Of a DNA stretch of 64,000 bases, positions 31,053-43,200 are shown one piece after another (the first letter of the stretch is position 1; each line of letters starts with the position of its first letter). The notes beneath the pieces are model-generated. The model saw only the letters and a program-made list of their open reading frames with translations, did not search any database and was not told the origin of the DNA. Source of the stretch: Dactylonectria macrodidyma (Eukaryota > Ascomycota > Sordariomycetes > Hypocreales > Nectriaceae); contig JAGMUV010000028.1 in the NCBI GenBank assembly GCA_020744425.1, forward strand, positions 620,001 to 684,000, in the 5' to 3' direction. The translations under genes and the position numbers were made by a program.

Positions 31053-34000
31053 CATACTGCAAAGTCACCTTTGAAGTCCAACTCACGAGCCTTCCAGAGA
31101 GTCTCTACAACAGGCTCGCTCATCCCTTGTTGTACAAGAAGTCCTCGAGAAACATCTCTCGTAAAGACGAGATGGTAATCGACATGTCGCACGGGCTTGC
31201 TCTCTGCTACTCTATTTGTCTTCTGTGCATGCAGGACAAATTGGAGGGCCTCCCCAGAGGTTTGGGCCAGCAAGAAGAGTTACGAGATGCCATGAGAAAA
31301 GCCGTTCCAGCACTTGGAGTTGAGCAATCGGACCAAGACATGGATGCTTTGGTGGAGATGACGCCTGATGTCACATCAGGCAGTGAAAACCAACCTATAA
31401 CGCATGGAGGGAAGTCTTTCAACTTGAAAAGACGTGCCTCATTTGGCAAATCTCTTCCGGTTGAGACCCTTCTAAGTGCACTGCAGATTCTACCAGAAGG
31501 GTGTCACTCCGCTGATGATCTTTGGGCATTGATGACCAGCAAGTTAGAGTACGTCGAATCCCACCTCCTAGAGCCCCGGGATTTGAGGCGCTGACAAAAC
31601 CCCAGGAGTGCAATCCAAGACGCGAATCAACCTCCGATCCAACTTCCAACTGTCGAAGATGCACGCTACAACAGTGAAGACGTTCAAGGAAATGCCAAGT
31701 GCCACAAGGGCACCAGAACTGGCGTCCTATCTCGGATCCATTCGTGGGTCGACGACACAGCAGCGGAGACAATATTCTGGCTATACGCCCCTGCTGGTAC
31801 TGGAAAATCAACGCTAGCACGGACTCTAGCGGATGACCTTTCAACAGCAGAGAAATTAGCCGCTGGTTATTTCTTCAAACGAGGAGACGTGGTCCGAAAC
31901 GATACGGCTCGAATTTTCCCCACGATTGCCAGCCAACTCATAGAAACTATTCCTCATTTCAAGCACTACCTTCGCAGGTCTCTCGAGAGCTCATCAGAAT
32001 CTGTCATAGAGAAAAGAGCACTTGAGGATCAGTTCAAGACACTGATTCAAACTCCTCTCTCCGAGCTTCTTCCCTTCAAGCCAGGAAACTCCACCAAAGT
32101 CATCATTATCGATGCACTGGATGAATGTGATCGCCCTGAGCATATTCCCCGTCTTCTCAAGTTGTTTTCGTCCCTTGGAGGCCTGTGTGCTCTGCGACTA
32201 TGCGTATTTTTTACTAGCAGGTTCGCTCCTCCAATTGTTGGTGCCTTTGGGAGCATTCAACAGGCCGGCACTCTGTGCCGCACTCTTGCACTGCATGAAG
32301 AGTTCTACGAGGAGACGAAGACGGAGATTGAGGTCGTCTTAAAGGACAGTCTTGCAGAAATCAAAGAAAAGAGAAAGATCAAAAGGGAGCCCTGGCCAAA
32401 ACCTGAGGAATTGGGTTATGTCGTGAGCCAAGCTACGACGCCCTCACCACTGTTTATTTACGCTGCGACTCTCCTCCGCTTTATCGACGATGAAAAAGGG
32501 CAAAAGAATCCAGTCAAGAAGTTTGGGATTTGGCTAAACCAATGTCGCAGAAATGTGTCGCAACTCGACCAGATGTACATGCCGATCCTTGAGGCCCTAC
32601 TGGATGGCGATGCCGAAACTGGAAGCTCTGAGACTTTGGCCAGCGAAGAGAGGTCAGAACTATTGGATATCTTGGGATCTCTCATTCTTCTTGCTAGGCC
32701 GCTGCCAGTTGGTGCATTGGCAGATCTGTTGGATATGGACGAAGACGATGTCAGTCACTGGCTCAGAAATCTTCACGCAGTGCTACACGTTCCTATTCAT
32801 GACGAATATCCTGTTGAGATAATTCACAAATCTTTCAGCGATTTCCTGCTCGGAGATGGAGCATTAGGCACGGACTCTTTCAGAGTCAGTGCTTCGAAAA
32901 CCCACCACACGCTGCAGGAAGATGCATAAACCGACTGTCCAAAGGGCTTTGTAAGAACATCTGCAAACTCGACGACCTGGCGATGTCAAAGTGCGATATC
33001 CAACATGAAACTATTGCCCTATGTATTCCTGTCGACCTTGAGTACGCTTGCCTTTACTGGGTGCACCATCTGCTGGGAAGCAAAATGGATGTGGATGAAG
33101 ACGAGATATATCCATTTCTCAAAGAGCATTTTCTACATTGGCTGGAAGCCTTGTCTATCGTGGGAAAACTTCCAGATGGGGGAGTGGCAATCAGGCAGCT
33201 TCTCACTGTCATCGCCTTGGTACGCAGTTGAGCCGACACACATAGTCAATAAGCTAACGTTTAGCAGTCGCAGGAATCGCAGCTTCGAGTCAGCAGTCCA
33301 CTTTCTGAATTATTGAAAGACGCCGAGAGATTTGTCCTCGAATATGGATCCATGATTGAAAAGAATCCTTTGCAAGCGTATGGTTCCGCCTTGGTGTTGA
33401 GTCCATCGGGGAGCAGGGTCAGGCAGCTGTTCGTTGACACAAATCTGGCATGCGTTCAGAATGTCAAGGGTGGTCCAACTGATTGGGATCCTCATTTACA
33501 GACCTTCACGGCTGGTGATGAGTTCAAGGCGTTCGCCATCTCGCAAGATGGTCAGATGATGGCCGTGGCTACGCTTTCCACCCTGGGGCTCTGGGATGTC
33601 GGAACCGGCATTTTTCAGCAGGAATTCACAGAAACTGGTCACATTTGTGCTCTGTCATTCTTGGAAGATGGAAAACATCTCGCATCGGTCACTGAAAAGG
33701 GAGAACTGCAGCTTTGGGACATGGTAACAGGAATTGCGAGTACCCAGTGCACATTTATGGGATGTGGTGATCTTCAGAACGCTGCCATTTTACCGGGTCA
33801 CTCTTTGGTCGCCACAGTTGCATGTGATTTTGCCTACGCAGTGGACCTCTGGGATTTTAAAACAGGCGCTCGTCGCCTCACACAGAAGCACGACACAGAT
33901 GTCAAAGATGTTGCCTTTTCACTAGACGGCAGCACAGTCGCATCAGTCCTGAGAGGTAGGAGCATACAGCTCTGGAGTACCGAAACGAGCCGTGTTCGTT

Positions 34001-35255
34001 GTAAAACACTCGAGGCGCCTGAACTCACCAACGCGGTTGCCTTCTCACCAAACGGCTCTGTGCTTGCGTCAGCATCACCCGGGGATATTTGTCTTTGGGA
34101 TGTAACAACGGGCATCCGCCAGCACACACTCAGGAGCGAAGGGCTTGGATACCCCGAGTCTATTGCTTTCTTTCCAGCCGGCGATATGTTGGCAGTGTGT
34201 GAGAGAGTCAGTGTGACAATTTGGGACATTCCGACGTGGATTAATCAACAGGCCCACCAGCAGGCGCATCCACCAATTGGATCTAACGTATTCGATCCTA
34301 AACGCTTTCCTCACAATGTAATGACCACCACTCGTCATGAACCCATAGACGATCCTGGTTTCATGGAGGCTCTGGCTCTGTCTCCGGATCAGAAAACTCT
34401 CGCATCGTCTTCATGGCGTCACCCTCTGCTACTGTGGGATATTGAGAGGGGTACCCTACAACATAATTTACCCAACCCGAATTGGCTCATTCAGAAAATG
34501 GCCTTTTCGCCGGATGGAAAGACACTCGCGGCAGCTTCGTATGAATCCTATCACAAGGAACTTCGTTTGGAACTCCATGAAGTCACGGCAGGTTCGCTCC
34601 TATGGCGTCACGAGTACTCGGCGGATGGCATTGTGACAATCGCATTTTCGCCAGATGGAAAGACGCTCGCGGTAGTCTCAGAACAAAGAGTGAACCCTTG
34701 GAAAGTCGGGAGAGTGCAACTCTGGGATGTGGCGGCGACAGGTACACCCCAATGGCACCAGGACTCGACCGGAGGCGTCCAGGTAATCGCATTTTCGCCC
34801 GATGGAAAGACACTGGCGGTGGCTTCAGGACGTGCAGTGAAACTCTGGGAAGTAGCGACAAGAACCGTCCAAGGTGAAATCGATTGCACGCCTCGGCTTC
34901 CTAAACCTTTCTTGGGCCTATCAAGAATGATCTTCTCGCGAAATGGCAAGATCCTGGAGATTGCGCCTTACTTTGAAGATCGGGTGTTACTCTGGCATGT
35001 GGTAACAGATCATGTTCGGGCACTTGACGCAAACTCCGAGGAGTATTTCAAACTGATGCTTCCGGACGCCAGGATGTCTGTCCGGGTCCCCTGGATTAAT
35101 TACGCTTCTAAAGCAATTCTCCAGATTCCCTCGAAATATGAAAACTACAAAACCACAAGTTCTGGCAGTCGCGTTGTTATGGGAAAAGTGGATGGCGAGT
35201 TTATCGTATTGGATTTCGATCTTGCGCGTTTAAATGATATTTAGGGCTTCGGAAG

Positions 35256-35439
35256 TGATGCGGAAAGACGGATCCCGAGCCTCAAGCTCGGGATCCGGCC
35301 TGAGGCATCAGGCCTCCCTCAGTCACGTGGACCGGGACCCTTATGGTCCCGTGCCCACAACTGTGAGATAGAAAATCAACCTTCTTTACACATCTACATG
35401 ATACCCTCACTTACGTGACGAGCGACCCTATTCGCATCA
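35256..35439. mobile_element. Solo LTR (184 bp) with GGAAG target duplication
   Basis: The segment begins TGATGCG and ends CGCATCA, a perfect 7-bp terminal inverted repeat with TG...CA ends. It is flanked by GGAAG at 35251-35255 and 35440-35444. Three nested hairpins fill its first half (GGATCCCGAG/CTCGGGATCC, GGCCTGA/TCAGGCC, GGGACC/GGTCCC). The later part (AGATAGAAAATCAA...CTTTACACATCTACATGATACCC) is reminiscent of the intact copia LTR, so it is probably a related family. It starts 11 bp after the receptor stop codon and is the scar of LTR-LTR recombination. Confidence 0.8.
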
Positions 35440-35444
35440 GGAAG

Positions 35445-35878
35445 CAACCATTCTTTTCATCATGATTTATCAGGCTAGTTCAAATTGATAACTATTACCA
35501 TTGCGAATGCCTACTTTGTTCTTGTAATGGAACGAGTGAAATGCGGTCATATGGCTTGAAGTTCACTTCCGCGGGCGGTGTGCAAGAAATGTGAGCGACT
35601 CATGCGTTAATACGGGATCGACTATTCAATATCTATCTCCAAAGTATGTACCACGTATTTAATGCAAAGAATCCAATCCTTACTTAACTTAGTAATAGAT
35701 CGCTTGCTGGGTCCGTGGGCACTTGATTCAAGCATCGACAAAAGACAGTACCGCACCTGCGTCCCCTTCTCGCTTTTCAGACCGTTCATACGCCCAATTT
35801 TACAGGCCTTTCACCCGAGCATTTCCTTTACTAAGCCGAATTCAAGTCCAGGATGAATTGAAGGTCCTACACAAGTTG
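35445..35878. other. Intergenic; nothing recognised
   Basis: The stretch lies between the solo LTR and the 3' end of the SNF2 gene. No coding region, RNA gene or transposon end is recognised. Confidence 0.5.
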
Positions 35879-38800
35879 TTAACTGAAGTAGCCCAGGTCT
35901 GAAAATAAGAGAGAGACATGCAGGGGAGGGAATAGAGAAACAAAGGAGATTGCGAGAGATTGGAAGGAGAAACGAACTTCTAGTTTCTCTGTTTCTCCCT
36001 CTTCCGGTCCACTGTCCAAGGTAAACTTTGCCAGACTACTTTTCTTTTGTTGCAAACAGACGATGTTCTGAAGGGAGGGTCAGCACCCGGCTTCATCAAA
36101 GTTGGTTGAGTCATTGGGGACCTCTTCAACTGTTCTCTTTACGATGTATCTCGTAACCGTGACTGGGAGAGTTTGGCCTATACGGACGGCTCTTGCAACA
36201 GCCTGTTCCTCAACTGATGGATTCCACTGCGGCTCAACAAGATGTACGTAGTTCGCAACTGTCAAATTGAGACTATCGGCCAGTTAACGTTCGACTTTGA
36301 CGCGGCTCGTTGGGCCTGGCCGTTACTCACCCGACGGAGCCAGTCCCTATTGACATTAGCAAGACTGCTATGTCCGGATTTTCCGCAAATCTGGCAAGAA
36401 TTCTTAGACGCTCGCTGTACGTCACTCGTCCGTCGATCCGCAGAGAGCGAATATTTCTCTGTTTTAGAAGGACTGCCAGCAATTCCAGAGTTGATGTCCA
36501 ATAGGAAAAGACGAGACTAGTAACCGGTAAGTGCCGCCTCACCTCACATAAGATAGACCTCCATACCTTTTCGAACCTGGGGGGGACTTTGCCAGATTTC
36601 CCACCACCGCCAGAAGCTTTGTCGAGAAACCTTGGGGCGCATGTCTGGGACTCAAGAAGCTTCGAGGACTGGGCTTGAAGATATTCGGATCGCCATCCCA
36701 TGATGGGGTAGGTGTGCTACCACCTAAGTTAAGACTCTTCGACTTAGATCCTCGTGACGTGCTGGACAGACTTCTGCCGCATTCTGTGCAAATCTCATTA
36801 TTGCTGAGCAGGGCTAGTCTATCTTCATCGTTGCCACCGCAATAGTCGCAGTCACGTTCACCATCTGCACTAGACGGGAATGTGGCTGAAAGCGAAATTT
36901 GAGCCGAGGACAAAGTCCCGTGATTGCAGAGCCTTCGGAGTTTCATGATGGTAGCGAACAAAATGTGGTATTTCTTGATTTTCGCCTTAGTGCTGACCGC
37001 CTCGTCGATGTCCCGCGCGCACTTCTTCAGGATGCTGTCGTACACCAGTCTCTCTTCGCCTTCGAGTCTGATATCAATCTCTTCGTAGAGCGGTTCTGGT
37101 AGGTTGAGATATTTCTCATTCCGACGCAAGCAAATCGCGTGGAGCAGTGCTCTAAGATTCACAGCCCGGTCAGGGGTATCTTTGCTGAGAGGTTCAAGGA
37201 TGTGCCTCAGGAAGACAGAGGTACGTGAAAAAGGATCAAAGTGAAGAAACTTCAGAAGGGACTCCAAATCGTTCAGCCGATTTTGAATTGGTGTGCCAGT
37301 AAGGCACCACTTTCTCTCAGCACTGAGGCTTTCGGCAGCGCGAAATTGGTTCGAAGTCTGATTCCGAATCCAGTGAGCTATTCGGAATGGTCAGTATAAC
37401 TGTAATGGCTTGCGTAAATATGAGATGGATTGACTTACCTTCGTCCAAGACAACTCTGTACCACTCAATCTTCTGTAGTACCCTAAAAGCATTGGAGTCG
37501 GCTGATAAAGTTCCGTACGTTGTAAGGACCAAATCGTAATCAATGACCCCTTTGGGTGACTTCGGGCGACTCGAGCCGTGGAATATGCAGATCTTCAAGG
37601 TACCAGGCTCAACATGGCTGCGGGAATTCGTAAGCATGCTATTGTGTGAGGCGCGAGATCCACGTACATGGACACTTCCCTCTTCCAAACATCCAGGACC
37701 TCTGCAAAGGGCAAGAATCAATACAAGGGAGAGAGACAGAGAGAGACAGAGAGAGCAAGAGGGAGGACTTACGCATTGATGTCACAATAACTAAGGTCGC
37801 TCTACTTCGGCATCCTGATGCCGGTGAGACAAAATTCTGATACTCTGCCGTTGCATACTCCGTCGCCCGTGGCAGTGAGGACACAATGGCCGAAATCATA
37901 GACAGAGTCTTGCCTAATCCCATGACATCAGCCAGAATCCCGCCCATGGAATACGAAGGAATATCATCTTTGGATCTATCGAACCCAGTTAGTCTCATAT
38001 TACGCGAATGTAGACTTGTACTTTGCGAGTGACTGACGAGATTCGAACGAAATCACGAAGGATTTTATTTGCTCTTTGGCAAGCACTATGATTTTCTCTG
38101 CGCTCGATGAAGGCAAGGGCTACTTTCTGGTGGCTATTGACAATGTTAGGAATTGGCATAGATGGCAAGGGTAAACTATACCTCTTCAAACGAGTGATGA
38201 TGGCATCTGGCTGCACATCCGGGACGACGTCGGCACCATCGAGAGAGTCGAAAACACCCTCGACCTCATCCGATATCCGTTTTGCTCGATACTCAGTCTC
38301 ACCTAAACCTACGAGGTACGTCATGCACTTCATTTCTCCCCCAAGGTGAAAATACTGGGGATTAAAGTACTCATGCCCCGGTTCCAGAAAGAAAGGGTGC
38401 TGAAGGAATGCAGCCATCTCGGAGAGTATATCCCCTACTTCGTTGGCCTTGTCTTGCGTGCCATAGATGTTGATGGAGAGAGGGAATATGCCTTTGGAAG
38501 TCCCCTTAACACGCGCTCGCTTCAATCTTGAGGTTTCCACGACGGCGGTCGCTCTGACCCTTTGGTGATCATGCAATCGCTGGAGAGTCCTGCAAGTGTC
38601 CACGTCAAGCACTGCAACGACTTCATTCTTTCCTGACAAGAGACCGAAAGAGTCTTCGTAGAGGATGATATGAAATATCTGGAAGCGTCTGCTGTCCCGT
38701 GCTAACGACTTCCCCACAGTCGAACCGTTGAACGATGCATGGACGTCACAGAGCTGTTCATCTGTCAGTTTCAATGGATGGCACTACTGCTTCAGGGTTG

Positions 38801-39147
38801 ATTAAGTGTCTTACTGCACCGTAGCAAATCTGGATGTTAGCCTCACCTCCAACGATTTCATCCCCTATGTCCATTGGACTAGGGCCGGCGAAAGGGAGAG
38901 TCGCGGAGTAGTTATCGCTCCCGTCGACATCTTGATACTCTCCGAAAAATGCCTCAGCGTCGCTGCTTGGCCTACTTATGATATCCACCTGCGGTCTGGG
39001 CAGGAGATTTGTTACAGCATCATCGGGACTCGGGATGTGCCCTTGAGGCGGGGTCATACGGATCCGTTTCTGAGAGCGTGCTGGAGGATGGAAACCTTGT
39101 AGGCGTTTCGGCAGCCGCATATCCGCCGATGGGGAGGTCTCTGCCAT
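35879..39147 (-). CDS. SNF2-family DNA-dependent ATPase / helicase-like protein (9 exons, about 933 aa)
   Basis: Inferred exons are 38815-39147, 38038-38753, 37773-37975, 37668-37701, 37439-37617, 36567-37377, 36331-36516, 36122-36272 and 35879-36067; all phases agree. Helicase motifs are complete: [11 protein letters not shown] (I, near 366), DEAH (II, near 488), LTGTPIQN (III), [14 protein letters not shown] (IV), GTGSVGLNLT (V, across an intron) and [25 protein letters not shown] VI. A short Cys pair insert (CDYCGGN and CTECGRS, near 664) lies between the lobes, where Rad5/Rad16/HLTF-type members have a RING finger; here it is reduced. The tail [15 protein letters not shown] is typical of the family. 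It probably remodels chromatin or DNA repair complexes in the nucleus. The 34-nt fourth exon and the last exon are the least certain parts of the model. Confidence 0.85.
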
Positions 39148-40240
39148 GGACCGCTAGAACTCCTGTAGCGGACCACTCAGTTGCGTTTGCAAGGTCGCTA
39201 CTCGGATGAGTTAGGTTACGTGCAAGCGCTACGCCGCAACCATGAAAGTCGGTTCCCGTAAGGCCAATTCCCTAACTTGTTGCATTTGAATCAAGGGGCT
39301 AATTCATTCTGCACGAATTCGACGTCTTGTTTAGCGGTTTTAAGTGTTCAGAGAGACAAGACTGCATTTGTTGAGCCCGACGAAGCCCCATTGCAGTCAG
39401 AGTCTGCCTAGAAAAATGCCTCTACTCCACTTTTTGCCACAACACCCACTGTTGGATACGGCTAGGGTGATTGAATCACAAGACTATCGTCTAATTGAGG
39501 CTTGGTTCAGAAACCTGGTGATTCTATTGATCAGCATCTCCCATGTGCCCCGCTCGACAGGGAGGGTGTTTTCTACCCCTGTCTCTCGTGGAATATCCCT
39601 ATATCGAGGAGGTCCTTGCAATTCCTTGCTGCTTATCGAGGCTTGAGGCGCCTATCCAACAGATCCCGCTTATTATGCCGCCACACGAGGTCTCATTCCA
39701 ACAGATTCCAGGCAGGTTGGCGATCAATTCAATCTGGGGTGTCGATTGAGTTGAAGTAGGGGTGGCACGGTCCGTTTCATGGGACGTGCACGCTCGCACA
39801 GTTCACATAGTGATCAGTCGTCAACCAGAGGGGTGAGTGGATTGAATTGATCGCCACCCTGATTCCACGGCCCGTGCAGACCGCTTTTCTGGCTACTTCA
39901 CCGCCCCACTGTCAGGCTGTGTCAAAGGATTCTCCTTGGGCATTCATGCACCCCTCTGGCCATCGCCGTGTCAATTCTGCATTGAGGCTTCTCTACAGAA
40001 ATTAGACCAACAGTACAGGTTGGCCACCTCAGGCCATTTGATTGAAAGGGATTTCTTTCCCACTCTTTAGTTTCCTGATCGTCAGGACTTTCAACACATC
40101 CTATCCTAGATTGACACGCCGCTTACTCACCCTTGACAGGCGTCCCAGCTGCTCTTCCGACATCCATCATCAAATTCTATCTGATATTCACCATCCCCTG
40201 TGTCCGATTAAACAAACCCGCCACTTTTTGAGTCTGGACC
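39148..40240. other. Divergent intergenic region between the SNF2 and ankyrin-receptor genes
   Basis: The two genes are transcribed away from each other, so this 1.1 kb should hold both promoters. Short open frames occur but none looks coding. No TATA box could be assigned with confidence. Confidence 0.5.
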
Positions 40241-43200
40241 ATGGATACCAGCTTTGAAGATGCGCTCGCCAAATTTCGAGCAAGCCTCACGGAAAGACAG
40301 AGACGCGATTTTGCGCCGTGCACACTGAAGGACGTGCATACAGCTATCGACGAGATTCAAGACCGTCTCGGCTCTCAAAGGCAACTCAGGAATATGAAAA
40401 GGATAACCAAGTTTATCGAAGCGATGACCCAATTAGGCCAAGTAGTCGAAGTCTTTCTGAACGTTGAGAATACAGTTGCACTCGTCTGGGTTAGTAGAAA
40501 ACTGTTTTACTAATATTGTTACTTATTCTTTGTACTAAGCGGAGATCAGGGGCTCCTCAAATTCGTTCTACTTGTAAGGCTGCAGCGTCCGGCATCGAGA
40601 TAACACACTGACCACTTGCAAAATAGGCAGCCAGTACGTGGGTTGAAACGTTGGATGGTCTCCTCGGTACCTACGCGGAAATTGGCGAGATTCTTCCAGG
40701 ATTGACAGAGTTTCGAACTCTCCTCGAGCAGCACCCACGCTTGAAGGTGTGTCTTGAAAATTACTACTGCGATATCCTTGATTTCCACAGGAATGCCCTT
40801 GATGTGTTCTCACGACCAGGTAAGCACTCCTCTAACCCTTATCTCATCGTCTGAACTAGCATGGATCTGACTTCGCATAGCATGGAAGACTGTGTTCCAT
40901 TCCTCCTGGAAAACTTTCAGGACTAGATACGGGCCAATCATCAGTAGTCTCAAGCGTCATCGAGAACTCATTTCGGACGAGAAGTTGACGATCGCAATCA
41001 GCGAAGTCCGAGACTCCCGCGAATTTGTCGAGGAAAACCTCGAAGCGTTATCAAAACAGATGAAGGAGCGTCAGCTAGAAGAGAAGGAGGGAACACTTAA
41101 ACTACAGAAACAACGTAGCCAACGACTACAGTTTGTTCTGAACAAGTTTGATGTAGCAGACTGTCAAAGGGACCTCGAGCACGCCCAAGGTGAACGCCAC
41201 TGTTATCACCGTTCTTCCGGGGATTGGATTTTTCATCAAACTTGCTTCAAAAAATGGGCTGATTTAACAATTTCAAAGAACAGCACGCTCTATCTGAACG
41301 GCATTCCTGGAGCAGGTTCGTTGCGGTTTAAATCATGTCGAACTCAGTGACAATCGGTTTGCTGACTAACCTAACCGTCTAGGCAAAACCATTCTTACCT
41401 CAAGAGTTGTGGAGCATCTGAAGCAACTCAAATCAGACAACTCAGAGCATGATCATGATTTCTCTATTGTCTACTTCTTTTTCAAGTGCATGCAACCGGA
41501 TAAGCGGACCCTCACCGGATTATTGTTGGCGCTTCTGTCCCAACTCATTCATCAAGATGATGTCCTTCTAGAGCACACTTACCAGCGGTGCCTGTCGATC
41601 AACCGGCAAAACATCCATTCTTCGAATGAAATTCCCGATCTAGCCTCTGTCGCTCTCAAGTCACAAAGATTGTGCTTTGTGATCCTCGACGGACTGGACG
41701 AGTGCATTGGAGATCCATCGGCCAATCCAGCCGAGGAACAGAATCGAGTCATTGACTGGTTTGATGGTCTGAGGACAGACTCAGACTCGAAAGAGTTACA
41801 AACCTTCGAAAACTGCATACGACTATTCATCTCTGGTCAGCGAAATGGCGTTCTGGAGAACCGGCTTGCCTTGTACCCATCTATTCAATCTATTCAGCTG
41901 GAAACAACACCATCACATACCCAGGATATTGAGTCTTATGCAAAACGGCGATCCGCGGCGATACGTAATAAGTTTGGAATCCGCCCGGACGTAGAGAGAG
42001 ACCTAGTGAATAGAGTAACGTCGGGCGCAAAAGGTTTGACCCCTACACTCGGTTCGGTCGTTGACTCTTTCTGACAACAACTCCAGGCATGTTTCTCTAC
42101 GCGAAAATCGTTCTTAGCAACCTGCTCAACTCATCACCGGACCAGTTCAAACAAGAGCTGAAAGCAGAGCACTTCCCAAAAGGTCTCGACGAAGCGTGAG
42201 TTCCCAGGCTACTCTAAATTTTGCGTAGATGTTTTACTGACTACACCAGGTACGAACGAGTTGTAGTTCGAGTTTTTGAGAACCCCATCGAGCCAGAGAG
42301 ACGTACAGCAAAAACCATCCTGGGGTTGATCATCTGCGCTGAACGCTCTCTAATGTCGAAGGAGATACAAAGCAGATTTTATATCGACGTCGATACCGAG
42401 GCGGCTGATGCTGACCGCCAATTGCCACTTTCATGCAAGCACCTGTGCGGCTCTTTGGTGGAGGTCGAGGGCGGTCGGATGGCTGAATCGGGGCCTGATG
42501 ACGTGGTAGAGCTTGTACATCACACCGCAGGAGTGTAAGTGATTCAATCACCTTCTGACTCAACTTTAACTACGAGTCTGGGCAGTGAATATTTGGAAAC
42601 TAATCGACTCGCAGATACCTGGTCGGAAGTGGAAGGTTGTGTATTTCAAGGGAAAACGCTAACATGGCGTTGTTCTGCGCACGTTACCTCGCGTCCTTGC
42701 CTTTCACCCTCGGACTCAGCGGCAGCGAGACCGAGAAACACGCCATAATGGGCTATTATGTATTCCAGGACTATGCAGCAGCCTTCTGGTGGAAGCACGC
42801 CTATCGAATGATAAACACAGCAGTTGTCGACACGGCCCACTACAACAGGACGCTACAGGCGGTAGAGAGAGCCATGGCAGAATACAGCAACTCCAGTGAC
42901 CGTCTGCCTGAACCTGGCAGGTGCCCTACCGACGCGTTGCAACGCCGCCTCAACGAACTGGCTGAAGATGCGCGTGAATGGGAGAACAACTTCAAAATCG
43001 AGTCTCGGACGCGAGCGATCAGAAACAGACTTGAGGTACTACTGAGCGAAGAAGGTTCTTCGGAAACTCACAGCTCTATTCTCAAATTGTACGGCGCAGT
43101 CCGATACAAATGTCACAAGCCTTGGTGTCAGTCATTTTGTACCGGCTTTGAGACACACGAAGACCGAGATCAACACCTCCTCCAGCATGATCGACCATTC

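Larger units (their letters stand above)
24726..35244 (+). pseudogene. RelA/SpoT-NACHT-WD40 receptor (NLR) gene split by a copia element
   Basis: The gene lies in 24726-25286 and 31058-35244; removing the copia element and one CATAC copy restores frame exactly at codon 187. The N-terminus is a RelA/SpoT-type nucleotidyltransferase: GRVKSLDSIEKSL (75-87), DLAGIRIVV (116-124), AYKSCNHH (165-172) and, beyond the insertion, FEVQLTSLPESLYN with the second acidic metal ligand near 193. An in-frame TGA at 31592-31594 separates it from a NACHT NTPase: linker KCHKGTR, Walker A APAGTGKST near 432, Walker B VIIIDALDEC near 536. A frameshift close to 32905-32928 and an intron at 33220-33264 precede about eleven WD40 repeats ending at 35244. 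RelA/SpoT domains are a known N-terminal effector type in fungal NLRs and make alarmone-like nucleotides in bacteria. Three lesions make this copy inactive, though the parts are otherwise well preserved. Confidence 0.8.
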
